Source: Bradyrhizobium diazoefficiens (lineage in GTDB: Bacteria > Pseudomonadota > Alphaproteobacteria > Rhizobiales > Xanthobacteraceae). From it: a stretch of DNA of 64,000 bases. The first letter of the stretch is position 1; each line of letters starts with the position of its first letter. Below are positions 10,237-17,397 of this stretch, piece after piece. The position numbers were made by a program, and so were the translations under genes. The notes beneath the pieces were generated by a model. It had not been told where the DNA came from, made no database searches, and was given only the letters and a program-made list of their open reading frames with translations. Where the stretch lies: contig NZ_CP067101.1 in the NCBI RefSeq assembly GCF_016616425.1, positions 2,666,001 through 2,730,000 of the forward strand, written 5' to 3'.

Positions 10237-10368
10237 ATGGCCCCACGTCTGGCTCTTCTCTCACTCATTCTCGCCTTCGGCGTCTCGGTCGCGTTTGCAA
10301 CGGTAACGACGGTCCGTCAGGTGCATCTGGCGAAAGCATCGGCCGCGGTCCATGCGACGCACAGCTAG
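10237..10368 (+). CDS. 43-residue membrane or exported peptide
   Basis: A short gene with a strong ribosome site: GGAAGGAG, 8 bases before the ATG. It encodes one hydrophobic segment (APRLALLSLILAFGVSVAFA) followed by about 20 residues rich in Val, Ala and His. The hydrophobic part could be an anchor or a signal peptide cut after FA-A. The call rests on the ribosome site and sensible composition only. It sits among stress genes; function unknown. Confidence 0.5.
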   Translation: MAPRLALLSLILAFGVSVAFATVTTVRQVHLAKASAAVHATHS

Positions 10369-10377
10369 CACCACGTC

Positions 10378-10402
10378 GGAACATTGGACGCCGCAGCGCG
10401 TA
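10378..10402 (+). promoter_or_regulatory. Possible EcfG-type promoter (imperfect)
   Basis: GGAAC-N16-CGTA, with the last base of the -10 differing from consensus. It lies 34 bases before the ATG of the hydrophilic protein at 10436. Confidence 0.35.
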
Positions 10403-10435
10403 AGCGCTTCGAGACATCAGGAGAGGCGAGAGCAC

Positions 10436-10660
10436 ATGATGGCCCATTCCGACCACGGCATCGTCAAGGACAAGCAGGCGGAGGAGCAGCCGCGCGACAA
10501 GCAGCGCGCCCAGTCCGTGCAAAACACGGATCCGCAAAAGACCGATCCGAAAGGTTCCCCGTCGCGCGAGGCGACGCGCGATCCCAGGCTGAGCGACAAG
10601 AGCAAAACGCCGGGCTCCGGCATGACGCCGGACGATTCCGGCGACGCGCCGAGCGGCTAG
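10436..10660 (+). CDS. Small hydrophilic, probably disordered protein
   Basis: A 74-residue protein starting at tandem ATGs, with AGGAGAGG about 9 bases upstream. The sequence is almost all Lys, Asp, Gln, Ser, Pro and Gly with no hydrophobic core, in the manner of hydrophilin-like stress proteins. No domain recognised. It is followed by two strong hairpins that separate it from the convergent ribbon-helix-helix gene. Confidence 0.55.
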   Translation: MMAHSDHGIVKDKQAEEQPRDKQRAQSVQNTDPQKTDPKGSPSREATRDPRLSDKSKTPGSGMTPDDSGDAPSG

Positions 10661-10719
10661 ACGCCACTGAAACGGTAGAGTCGCGCGAGGAACGAATCCC
10701 GGTGCGACGAGTCGACAGG

Positions 10720-10798
10720 TTGCTTCCGGTTGTCATGCCCCCGGTGCGCCGGAAGCAATCTCCAAGGACGGCCCCGGCACCCATCGTGCCGGGGCCGT
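10720..10798. terminator. Two consecutive hairpins between convergent genes
   Basis: The first stem pairs TTGCTTCCGG with CCGGAAGCAA. The second is a 13-bp stem ACGGCCCCGGCAC / GTGCCGGGGCCGT with a five-base loop, followed by TTTGC. T-runs are short on both sides, so termination is inferred from stem strength and position between converging genes. Confidence 0.5.
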
Positions 10799-10834
10799 TT
10801 GCTCATGGACCGTCTCGTGGACTGTTTCAAGGAG

Positions 10835-11083
10835 TCAGTCCTCGGGGCCGCTCTCGGGCTCTCCCTGCGTGTGTCCATCAGGTCCGCGGCCGAACACGCC
10901 GAAGCTGCTCGACTTCACACCGGCGGCTGCGTCGATGTCTGCGGCAGCCAGTCCGAACCTGAGGAGCTCGCGGACCGCTGCCGCCCGCGTCGGCATGCGA
11001 TGTTTGAACCGGAAATCGTCAACAGCGGCCAACTCTTCCGGCGAGAGCATGACCTGAAGGCGCTCGGCGCGAAGATCGTTCAT
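10835..11083 (-). CDS. Ribbon-helix-helix type small regulator
   Basis: An 82-residue protein. Residues 8-41 (LQVMLSPEELAAVDDFRF, then MPTRAAAVRELLRFGL) have the strand, helix, turn, helix pattern of CopG/Arc-type DNA-binding proteins. The C-terminal 40 residues are Gly/Ser/Asp rich and probably disordered. The ATG at 11083 is preferred; the longer frame would run through the promoter. An exact EcfG-type promoter lies just upstream, and an inverted repeat overlaps its -10 and start site, which suggests autoregulation. Targets unknown. Confidence 0.7.
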   Translation of the reverse strand: MNDLRAERLQVMLSPEELAAVDDFRFKHRMPTRAAAVRELLRFGLAAADIDAAAGVKSSSFGVFGRGPDGHTQGEPESGPED

Positions 11084-11106
11084 GGGCAACCACGCAAAAT
11101 GAGTAG

Positions 11107-11125
11107 GTTGAGTAGTTTGCTCAAC
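11107..11125. promoter_or_regulatory. Inverted repeat, possible RHH operator
   Basis: GTTGAG-N7-CTCAAC, overlapping the -10 box and predicted start site of the ribbon-helix-helix gene promoter. Position and symmetry suit a repressor site. The surrounding 11084-11256 stretch is AT-rich (runs of AATAA near 11175-11215), as expected of a divergent control region. Confidence 0.4.
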
Positions 11126-11147
11126 GAACCAACTTGGCCGCAGTTCC
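11123..11147 (-). promoter_or_regulatory. EcfG-type stress promoter
   Basis: The minus strand reads GGAAC-N16-CGTT, an exact consensus match, 39 bases before the ATG of the ribbon-helix-helix regulator. Confidence 0.65.
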
Positions 11148-11256
11148 ACAAGAGCCGATAAAGGCTTCGAATGAGTAATAAAAATCAACAAAATCAATAA
11201 GTTAATAATGAAACGACTTCCGCGCCGGCGCATTCTTCTGCAAAGGGAGAGAAGCC

Positions 11257-11415
11257 ATGAAGGACGAGGTCAGGTTACCCCGTAAGCTTTCCGAAGAGCC
11301 CGAAGGCCCCAAACCGGTGCGTCCAAGCCACCAGAAGGTCATCGAGCAAGTCGAGCGCTGGGCCAACAGCCCGGGGCTGCAACCGCCGAGGACTGAAGAT
11401 GAGAAAACGCTCTGA
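11257..11415 (+). CDS. Small hydrophilic protein, unknown function
   Basis: A 52-residue charged protein (MKDEVRLPRKLSEEPEG...) with AAAGGGAGAG 6 bases before the ATG. A short helix (QKVIEQVERWANS) lies mid-protein. No signal peptide or domain. Its 3' end overlaps the next gene by 17 bases, so the two are probably translationally coupled. It reads away from the ribbon-helix-helix regulator across a shared control region. Confidence 0.6.
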   Translation: MKDEVRLPRKLSEEPEGPKPVRPSHQKVIEQVERWANSPGLQPPRTEDEKTL

Positions 11416-11593
11416 GCCACATACGTTCGAACAACGTCTCAAGGAGCAGAAGCTGCGGCTCGAGCACGAATTGTCGGGTCTGCCGGATGGACACCAGCGC
11501 GACGTTGTTCTCGCGCGCATCGATCAGCTTCAGACCGCCGCCGAGATGTACGGCTTTCTGATGCTACGGGAAGAAGCCGCGGCCCCTCGCTGA
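11399..11593 (+). CDS. Small helical protein, unknown function
   Basis: A 64-residue protein. Residues 8-50 form a long charged helix (FEQRLKEQKLRLEHELSGL, then RDVVLARIDQLQTAAEM). It starts inside the previous gene in another frame, so it is probably read by coupled translation. It overlaps the 3' end of the convergent DUF3147-type gene by about 30 bases. No family recognised. Confidence 0.6.
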   Translation: MRKRSEPHTFEQRLKEQKLRLEHELSGLPDGHQRDVVLARIDQLQTAAEMYGFLMLREEAAAPR

Positions 11594-12049
11594 TTGCCCG
11601 ATGCGCTCAGTCTGCACGGCGCGAGAAGTGATGCGAATCTTTCGCCTCAGCCACCACGCCAATATCGACACGGCGGCCCATGCCAGGATGGCGGCGACGA
11701 ATGCGCCGATCGCGGTTGTCGAAACCACGAGGTAAAAGACCGAGGCGAATGCTGCGAGACCGATGCTTCCGAGGCCGGCACCTGCAGTATCGAGCGCCGC
11801 GGCCTGCTGCCCGCGTCTGCACCCGCTGAGGCCGGCTTTTTCTTTGGCGCGGCGCTCATGGCTTTCGATCAGCGTTGCGCTGGCGCAGAGGATGGCGGGG
11901 AGCGCGAGGAAGAGCCCGCCGACGGAGACGCCGAAACGTGCGCTCACGATCCCCGCGAGCACTGTTGCCAGGCCGCCGAGCAGGAAGCGAACACCATACT
12001 CGTACCACCGCGTCTGTCTTAGCGCCGATGAAGACAGCTTGACCGGCAT
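11564..12049 (-). CDS. DUF3147-like membrane protein
   Basis: A 161-residue integral membrane protein with about four hydrophobic segments: YGVRFLLGGLATVLAGIV, SVGGLFLALPAILCASATL, LGSIGLAAFASVFYLVVS and AIGAFVAAILAWAAVSIL. A charged loop with SHERRAKEK follows the second. It resembles DUF3147 proteins, like its upstream neighbour. The ATG overlaps the upstream stop as TGATG, so translation is coupled. Third gene of the PAP2 operon. Function unknown; an envelope role is likely from context. Confidence 0.7.
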   Translation of the reverse strand: MPVKLSSSALRQTRWYEYGVRFLLGGLATVLAGIVSARFGVSVGGLFLALPAILCASATLIESHERRAKEKAGLSGCRRGQQAAALDTAGAGLGSIGLAAFASVFYLVVSTTAIGAFVAAILAWAAVSILAWWLRRKIRITSRAVQTERIGQSARGRGFFP

Positions 12050-12396
12050 CACGCAGCACCTCCGAAGCCCGCGAGCAGACCGAAGGCGACGACGAGCCAT
12101 ACGGCAAAAGCGACGATGGTGGCTGGCAGTGCGGCGAGATGAAACCTCATCAGGAGCTGGCAGACGACGAGGCTGTAGCATGCGAGCGCGATGGCGCCGT
12201 AGATCATCGTCCAGCTTTCGGCGGCGACATATTGCGGGCCGTGCTGGACGACGGCGATGCCGAGAGTGGCCAGCGCGACCGACGGCGCCGCGCCGAGCAA
12301 TCCGGCAAAACTTTTCGGTCGCAGCATGTCGCTCAGGATGGCGAAGGCAGAGACGATCAGACCGCCGGCGACGAAACGGAGGAGATATTCGGTCAT
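12049..12396 (-). CDS. DUF3147-like membrane protein
   Basis: A 115-residue protein with four hydrophobic helices (LLRFVAGGLIVSAFAILSD; SFAGLLGAAPSVALATLGI; a segment around MIYGAIALACYSLVVCQLL; and PATIVAFAVWLVVAFGLLA). The RPKSFAGLLGAAPSVA loop fits the DUF3147 family. It overlaps the upstream PAP2 gene by 4 bases and the downstream paralogue by 1, so the three genes are one operon. The pair may form a hetero-oligomer; that is inference. Confidence 0.75.
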   Translation of the reverse strand: MTEYLLRFVAGGLIVSAFAILSDMLRPKSFAGLLGAAPSVALATLGIAVVQHGPQYVAAESWTMIYGAIALACYSLVVCQLLMRFHLAALPATIVAFAVWLVVAFGLLAGFGGAA

Positions 12397-12971
12397 GGCC
12401 GTGTCCGCGAGGCCTCAGGCCGCCGCTTCGCCAGCGTGAACGGCCTGAACAGTCGCTCGACGACGATTCCGAGGGTGAAACCGGCCACCACATCGCTGGC
12501 CCAATGAGCAAGCACCACGATGCGCGTCAACGAAAGAGCCACGGCAAGGGAGCGCACCAGCCGGCGGGGAACGGGGGCCAATAGCCCAGCCCCCGAGGCG
12601 AGCGCGCCCATGTGCAGAGCGTGGCCGGACGGGAATGCATCAAGGGGTTTTCCGGAGACAGGAATACCGTGTGCATGGCCCAGCACCGTCAGGCGGTCGG
12701 GCCTTCTCTGATCGAACACGGATTTCAACAGGTGCGGCAGCACCGCAGTTGCCAAGGAAACTGCTAACACATGATTTGCGACAGGACGCACCTCGGGCCG
12801 CCGAAGCTGGGCGTAAAGCCAGCCAGCCGCGGCAAGCGCGAGCAGCACGTGCTCGTCCGCAACCCAGCTCAAAACCTGCGCGGCCTGCTCTAGGCCTGAA
12901 TTGGTATGGTCCGCAATCCCGTTGGCGAGCGCCTGATCGATCCGAGTGGGTTTTACTTTTACGAGGGCCAT
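12393..12971 (-). CDS. PAP2-family membrane phosphatase
   Basis: A 192-residue membrane protein carrying the three phosphatidic-acid-phosphatase motifs: K83 with RRP (89-91), PSGH (114-117), and SLTR...H156...D160. The histidines in the last two are the catalytic pair of this family. Substrates of relatives are lipid phosphates such as phosphatidic acid or undecaprenyl diphosphate; which applies here cannot be read from sequence. First gene of a tightly overlapped operon with two DUF3147-like membrane proteins, suggesting the three act together at the inner membrane. Confidence 0.85.
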   Translation of the reverse strand: MALVKVKPTRIDQALANGIADHTNSGLEQAAQVLSWVADEHVLLALAAAGWLYAQLRRPEVRPVANHVLAVSLATAVLPHLLKSVFDQRRPDRLTVLGHAHGIPVSGKPLDAFPSGHALHMGALASGAGLLAPVPRRLVRSLAVALSLTRIVVLAHWASDVVAGFTLGIVVERLFRPFTLAKRRPEASRTRP

Positions 12972-13046
12972 CGGTCTGGCGGGGCATCCTTCATGACTGT
13001 TTTGTAAATTCTACATGACAGTGAAGGTTCCTGCGCCGGCTTGTCA

Positions 13047-14051
13047 CTACGGCTGCCCGGATCCTCCCGCCGCGCCATACACCTGGCCGGTCGCAAAACT
13101 CGCGTCAGCGGCGGCAAGCTGCACGTAGATCGAGGCGAGCTCGACCGGCTGGCCGGGGCGGCCGAGCGGCGTCATCCCGCCAAACTTCTCGAGCTTCTCC
13201 ATCGTGGCGCCGCCGGAGACCTGAAGCGGTGTCCAGATCGGCCCCGGCGCCACGCCGTTGACGCGAATGCCCTTGGAGGCGAGCTGCTTGGCCAGCGACT
13301 TCACATAGTTCATCGTCGCCGCCTTGGTCTGCGCATAGTCGTAGAGATCCGGCGAAGGATCGTAAGCCTGCTCGGAAGTCGTGCCGATGATGCAGGAGCC
13401 GGGCTTGAGGTGGGGCAGCGCGGCCTTGATGATCCAGAACGGCGCGTAGATGTTGGTCTTCATGGTCGCATCGAAATCGTCCGAGGAGACATCGAGGATG
13501 GAGGCGCGGGTCTGCTGCCGGGCTGCGTTGTTGACGACGATGTCGAGACCGCCGAGGCCTTGCACCGCCTGTTCGACCAGTTTGCTGCAGAAGGCTTCGC
13601 CCTTGAGGTCGCCGGGGATCGCAAGTCCGGTGCGCCCCTCTTTCCTGATCAGCGCGATCACCTCCTGTGCATCCGGCTCTTCCGCCGCCAGATAGTTGAT
13701 GGCGACGTCGGCACCTTCGCGCGCATAGGCGATCGCGGCGGCGCGGCCCATGCCGGAATCGCCGCCCGTGATCAGCGCCTTCCGGCCGGCGAGCCGGCCG
13801 GAGCCCTTGTAGCTGGTCTCGCCATGGTCGGGCCGCGGCTCCATCTTGCCGGCGAGGCCCGGCCAGGGCTGCGACTGCTTCTTGAACGGTGGCTTCGGAT
13901 AGCGGCTCACGGGGTCAATCAGCGCCTGCTCGGCCATGGGCGTATCTCCCTTCACTGTCGAGGATGCCAGCGAAGCGGCGGCGACCGTTGCGCTCGCGGC
14001 GCGCACAACGTGCCGGCGGGTCATTGAGGCCTGCTGCTTCTGCTGCGCCAT
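13047..14051 (-). CDS. SDR oxidoreductase (YghA-like) with export-type N-terminus
   Basis: A 334-residue NAD(P)-dependent short-chain dehydrogenase. Cofactor loop TGGDSGMG is at residues 95-102, followed by VNNAA and catalytic Tyr/Lys in YAQTK. The body from about residue 45 closely follows E. coli YghA. The first 38 residues are unusual: TRRHVVRAAS then an Ala/Ser/Val-rich stretch, like a twin-arginine leader. A second ATG at 13937 (MAEQALID) has a stronger ribosome site (AAGGGAG, 8 bases upstream) and would give a cytosolic enzyme. Both forms may be made. The substrate is unknown; relatives are stress associated. Confidence 0.85.
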   Translation of the reverse strand: MAQQKQQASMTRRHVVRAASATVAAASLASSTVKGDTPMAEQALIDPVSRYPKPPFKKQSQPWPGLAGKMEPRPDHGETSYKGSGRLAGRKALITGGDSGMGRAAAIAYAREGADVAINYLAAEEPDAQEVIALIRKEGRTGLAIPGDLKGEAFCSKLVEQAVQGLGGLDIVVNNAARQQTRASILDVSSDDFDATMKTNIYAPFWIIKAALPHLKPGSCIIGTTSEQAYDPSPDLYDYAQTKAATMNYVKSLAKQLASKGIRVNGVAPGPIWTPLQVSGGATMEKLEKFGGMTPLGRPGQPVELASIYVQLAAADASFATGQVYGAAGGSGQP

Positions 14052-14151
14052 GACGATCTCCGCGATGTTGCGGTGTCAATGTGCGGAGACAGGCATCTTG
14101 CCAAGACGACAAGAACGCTGGCCGCCGCCGGCATCCTTGTCGGCGATGTTC

Positions 14152-14703
14152 CTACTTGGACTGGCCGACGCTCGGCGCCTTGCCGAGTTCCTTGGCCATT
14201 TCGAGATGGTGCTTGAGCGTCGGCAGCGTCTTGCCCGCCCAGTCCTTCAGCGCCGAATTGTCGCCGCCCTTGGCGTAGCGTTGGAATAGCGACACCGCAT
14301 CTTCATGGGCGCTTACCTGATCGGAATTGTAGTCCGAGCTGAAATCCTTACCAGTCGCGCTCTTGAGCTTGTCGAGCTTGCTCTGGTGCGAGCTGTCGAG
14401 TGCCGTCGGAAGCGTCGCCTGCACCTTGCCGCCACTGACGAGACCCTTGAGTTCGCTGCTGGTCTTGGTGTGGTCGGTCACCATCTGCTGCGCAAACGAT
14501 TTCTCCTGCGCGTTGCCCTTCTGCTCGGCGAGCTTGCTCGACTCGATCTCGAACATGTCGCTGATCGCAACCTCCTTGACGAAGTCGGCCGTAGCAGGTG
14601 CGACGCCGAGCGCCGAATTGACGCCGGTCTTCTCGCCCAGCGACTGTGCGAGTGCGGGGCCTGCGATAAGCACGCAGGCAAGGGCGATGACGGTCCGTTT
14701 CAT
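14152..14703 (-). CDS. Exported DUF4142 protein
   Basis: A 183-residue protein. A signal peptide (MKRTVIALACVLIAGPALAQ) precedes a clear DUF4142 domain: ATADFVKEVAISDMFEIES, SFAQQMVTDHTKTSSELK, then SAHEDAVSLFQRYAKGGD and TLPTLKHHLEMAKEL. The family folds as a ferritin-like four-helix bundle in the periplasm. Many members are stress induced; the biochemical activity is not established. A GGAAC-N16-GGTT promoter lies about 55 bases upstream. Confidence 0.88.
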   Translation of the reverse strand: MKRTVIALACVLIAGPALAQSLGEKTGVNSALGVAPATADFVKEVAISDMFEIESSKLAEQKGNAQEKSFAQQMVTDHTKTSSELKGLVSGGKVQATLPTALDSSHQSKLDKLKSATGKDFSSDYNSDQVSAHEDAVSLFQRYAKGGDNSALKDWAGKTLPTLKHHLEMAKELGKAPSVGQSK

Positions 14704-14756
14704 GTCTGCTCTCCGATTGGGCGCACAGCCTCTTGCCGTGCGATGTTGCGGCGATC

Positions 14757-14781
14757 AACCCGCCGCGGGGGCCGTGGTTCC
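14757..14781 (-). promoter_or_regulatory. EcfG-type stress promoter
   Basis: The minus strand reads GGAAC-N16-GGTT, 53 bases before the ATG of the DUF4142 gene. Confidence 0.6.
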
Positions 14782-14787
14782 TAATGG

Positions 14788-15015
14788 CTAATCCGCGGGA
14801 TTCCGCCCGGTGCGCGGATTGATGGGATCAGTCGGTTTACGTCGAAGCCGCTCGGGCAGGAACGACTCGGCGGGGGCGGCCGTGGCCTCGGCACGCACGT
14901 CGGCGTGGCGCTGCGCGCGCTCGTGCGGCGTCTTGTTGTCGTTGAAATGATACTTCACGTCGACGCCATCGACGGGATCGTTGACGCCGTGCTGGATATC
15001 GCGGAAGTCGGTCAT
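14788..15015 (-). CDS. Small hydrophilic protein downstream of a gene remnant
   Basis: A 75-residue charged protein (MTDFRDIQHGVNDPVDG... ending NPRTGRNPAD) with no signal peptide or recognised domain. GAGGTGAACC before the ATG overlaps the stop of the TPP-enzyme remnant 8 bases upstream, so it was probably once translated by coupling to that enzyme. It now depends on the stress promoter upstream of the remnant. Pro-rich C-terminus; function unknown. Confidence 0.65.
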   Translation of the reverse strand: MTDFRDIQHGVNDPVDGVDVKYHFNDNKTPHERAQRHADVRAEATAAPAESFLPERLRRKPTDPINPRTGRNPAD

Positions 15016-15023
15016 GGTTCACC

Positions 15024-15270
15024 TCATTCTTTTCCCGGCAGGATCGTTTCGAGCACCTGCCGCGCTGCCCCTTGATCATCTCGCTTTTGTTCGGATCGCC
15101 CTTCACGCATCTCCTCGTGCCGCGCCTGCACGAAGGCGAGCTTGCCCACGGCCCGGTTCATCGCGCCGAACACGCCGTTGATGCCGTCGCCGGGACAGCC
15201 GAAGATGTGGCGCACGCCCCATTGATGCAGGCGCTGGACGACGAAGTCGAAAGACCGTCTGGGACACCAT
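15024..15270 (-). pseudogene. TPP-dependent (pyruvate oxidase-like) enzyme, two ends only
   Basis: From the ATG the frame reads MVSQTV; one extra base then shifts it to DFVVQRLHQWGVRHIFG, CPGDGINGVFGAMNRA and FVQARHEEM, the start of the TPP-binding N-domain of pyruvate oxidase/acetolactate synthase-like enzymes. Right after HEEM the sequence changes to KGDPNKSEMIKG and, after another shift, ARQVLETILPGKE-stop, which I read as the C-terminus of the same enzyme. About 500 residues between are missing. GAGG lies upstream of the ATG and a stress promoter lies further up, so transcription probably continues into the 75-residue gene. Non-functional as an enzyme. Confidence 0.75.
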
Positions 15271-15309
15271 GCGGGGCCTCGATACCGAGAGCTGTTCTGA
15301 AGTTCAGAG

Positions 15310-15334
15310 AACCGCTCGCTCCCTGCGATGTTCC
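15310..15334 (-). promoter_or_regulatory. EcfG-type stress promoter (leftward of a divergent pair)
   Basis: The minus strand reads GGAAC-N16-GGTT, 39 bases before the ATG of the TPP-enzyme remnant. It lies back to back with the promoter at 15357-15381 on the other strand. Confidence 0.55.
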
Positions 15335-15356
15335 TGTCCGGGTGCGGAACAGCGCC

Positions 15357-15381
15357 GGAACGATCACTCGCCTGTCCGGTT
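15357..15381 (+). promoter_or_regulatory. EcfG-type stress promoter (rightward of a divergent pair)
   Basis: GGAAC-N16-GGTT, 31 bases before the ATG of the PRC-barrel gene. Confidence 0.6.
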
Positions 15382-15412
15382 GATTCCTCGGTTGGCTGAG
15401 TGGAGCATTGGG

Positions 15413-15787
15413 ATGTTGAAGCAAGCAGAGCTGGATCGCGCCGAGATGGGTCGTTTGATCGGCAGCGACAAGGTCGAAGGAACATCGGTCTATGGTGCCG
15501 ACCGCAACAGGATCGGGTCAATCGAGCGTGTGATGATCGACAAGATTAGCGGCAAGGTATCCTACGCCGTGCTTGGCTTCGGCGGATTCCTCGGTCTCGG
15601 GAACGATCACTATCCGCTGCCGTGGCAATCGCTGAAATACGACACCGAACTGGGTGGTTACGTCACCGCGATCACGGCCAAGGATCTGCAAAGCGCGCCG
15701 AAATACAGCGAAACGAGCGAGTGGAACTGGGGCGATGAAGCCGCAGTCCGCGGCATCAACTCCTATTACGGCGTTCCCTTCGTATAG
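15413..15787 (+). CDS. PRC-barrel domain protein
   Basis: A 124-residue cytosolic protein. Residues about 12-90 form a PRC-barrel: LIGSDKVEGTSVYGADRN, GSIERVMIDKISGKVSYAVL, then FGGFLGLGNDHYPLPWQSL. PRC-barrels are small beta folds found in photosynthetic reaction centre H subunits, RimM and many stress proteins of rhizobia. GGAG lies about 9 bases before the ATG. A stress promoter drives it, and the 52-residue gene follows 35 bases later, probably on the same transcript. Ligand unknown. Confidence 0.85.
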   Translation: MLKQAELDRAEMGRLIGSDKVEGTSVYGADRNRIGSIERVMIDKISGKVSYAVLGFGGFLGLGNDHYPLPWQSLKYDTELGGYVTAITAKDLQSAPKYSETSEWNWGDEAAVRGINSYYGVPFV

Positions 15788-15822
15788 GCGCTGCATGGAA
15801 GGCTGCACAGAAAGGGAGTTCG

Positions 15823-15981
15823 ATGAGCAAGGAGCGGCCCAACGACGATCCCCGCCAGCAGAACGACTGGGGTTCGCACAGACAGACGGACAAACCCTGG
15901 AAGGGCAACCCCGAGAAGGAGCAGGGATCGGACGAGACGAAGCCTGATCTGGAAAAATGGCACGAGTCGAAGACGCACTAA
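15823..15981 (+). CDS. Small hydrophilic protein
   Basis: A 52-residue, very polar protein (MSKERPNDDPRQQNDWG... ending EKWHESKTH) with AAAGGGAG 5-12 bases before the ATG. Two Trp-containing turns (NDWGS and DKPWKGN), no hydrophobic core. Probably disordered and co-expressed with the PRC-barrel gene. The 231 bases that follow hold no gene I can support. Confidence 0.6.
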   Translation: MSKERPNDDPRQQNDWGSHRQTDKPWKGNPEKEQGSDETKPDLEKWHESKTH

Positions 15982-16212
15982 CCAGAGCGGGCTTACCCTG
16001 TAACTTCGGAGACGAGCGCGCTTAGCGACGGGCGGCGCGCAAGATGCCCCGCCGCCTTTGTTAGCAGTGCGATCACGAATGGTCGCGCGGGCCGTTCAGG
16101 CGGAACCATGCTTCGGCGCGGCTGTTGGGCTCCGGCGGGGGGCCCGCGGCGGGCGGGCGGGCCTGGCTCAAGTCGCCGACCGCCTGTTCAAATCCCGAGA
16201 AAGGTATCGGCC

Positions 16213-17397
16213 GTGGATGCTCAAACACGGGAGCATGGGCCGTCCGCGGAGCAGCCGCAGCGGACAAAGGAAGCTCCAACGACTTCGCCAGGTCAGGGGC
16301 GGCAGGCCGAGGATCAGGCCGAGGATCAGGCCAAGGCTCAGTCGGAGAAGCCGGCGAAAACGCCATCGCTGCGTGACCGGCTTCGCGAGCATTGGCTAAT
16401 TGCAACCGTCGGCGTGGTCGTGCTGATCGCCGCGCTCGTTGGCGGTACGCTCTACTGGCTCGAGGTGCGCCACTACGAGTCCACCGACGATGCCTTCGTC
16501 GCGGCACGCAGCTTTTCGGTGGCTTCGAAGGTCGGCGGCTACGTGACCGAGATCCCGGTTACGGACAATCAGCATGTCAATGCCGGCGATCTTCTCGCCA
16601 AGATCGACGAACGCGACTACCGGATTGCCATCGATCAGGCCAGTGCGCAGGTTGCAGTGGCCAAGGCGAACGTCACCAACGTCGAGGCGCAGATCGATTC
16701 GCAGCAGGAGCAGATCAAGGAGGCCCAGGCGCAACTCGAACAGGCTCAAGCCCAGCTTCGGTTTGCGCAGCAGGAATTTGCGCGGGCCCAGGATCTGGCC
16801 GAGAAGGGCGCCGGCACCGTGCAGCGTCAGCAGCAGACCCGTTCCGATCTTCAGGCGCAGCAGGCTAGTACCGAGCGCGCCAAGACGGCCGTGACGTCGG
16901 CGCAACTCGGCATCAAGACGCTGCGAGCGCAGCTCGAAGGCGCCAGGGCGCAGGCCGAGCAATCGCAGGCGCAGCTCGATCAAGCCAAGCTGAACCTGCA
17001 ATACACCAGCGTCGTCGCGGCGCAATCCGGCCGCGTCGTCAAGCTCTCAGGTGCCAAGGGCACGTTCGTCACCGCCGGCCAGAGCCTGATGATGTTCGTG
17101 CCCGACGAGCTCTGGATCGTCGCCAACTATAAAGAGACCCAGCTCAAGGACATGCGGCCGGGTCAGCCGGTCGAGGTTCGGATCGATGCCTATCCCGATC
17201 GCAAGCTCACCGGCCACGTGGATTCCGTGCAGCCAGGCTCGGGCACCGCGTTCAGCCTGTTGCCGGCGGAGAATGCCACCGGCAATTACGTCAAGGTGGT
17301 CCAGCGTGTGCCGGTGAAGATCGTGGTCGACAACTGGCCGGCCGATCTGCCGGTCGGGCCCGGCATGTCAGTCGTGCCCTGGACCAGGGTGCGATGA
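16213..17397 (+). CDS. HlyD/EmrA-family membrane fusion protein
   Basis: A 394-residue periplasmic adaptor. A charged Gln/Glu/Ala-rich cytoplasmic stretch (1-55) leads to one anchor helix (about 61-82), a biotinyl-lipoyl half (STDDAFVAARSFSVASKVGG), a Gln/Ala-rich coiled-coil hairpin (about 140-270), the second lipoyl half and a beta-barrel ending PVGPGMSVVPWTRVR. The GTG start has GAGAAAGG about 9 bases upstream; the frame above it lacks a signal or ribosome site. Its stop overlaps the MFS gene, so it links that pump to an outer-membrane channel encoded elsewhere. A weak GGAAC-N16-TGTT lies about 85 bases upstream. Confidence 0.9.
   Translation: MDAQTREHGPSAEQPQRTKEAPTTSPGQGRQAEDQAEDQAKAQSEKPAKTPSLRDRLREHWLIATVGVVVLIAALVGGTLYWLEVRHYESTDDAFVAARSFSVASKVGGYVTEIPVTDNQHVNAGDLLAKIDERDYRIAIDQASAQVAVAKANVTNVEAQIDSQQEQIKEAQAQLEQAQAQLRFAQQEFARAQDLAEKGAGTVQRQQQTRSDLQAQQASTERAKTAVTSAQLGIKTLRAQLEGARAQAEQSQAQLDQAKLNLQYTSVVAAQSGRVVKLSGAKGTFVTAGQSLMMFVPDELWIVANYKETQLKDMRPGQPVEVRIDAYPDRKLTGHVDSVQPGSGTAFSLLPAENATGNYVKVVQRVPVKIVVDNWPADLPVGPGMSVVPWTRVR

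Noticed and set aside
16108..16212. Longer start for the EmrA-like protein
   Set aside because: The extension is Gly/Ala/Arg junk-like sequence without a signal or ribosome site; GTG at 16213 has a good one.
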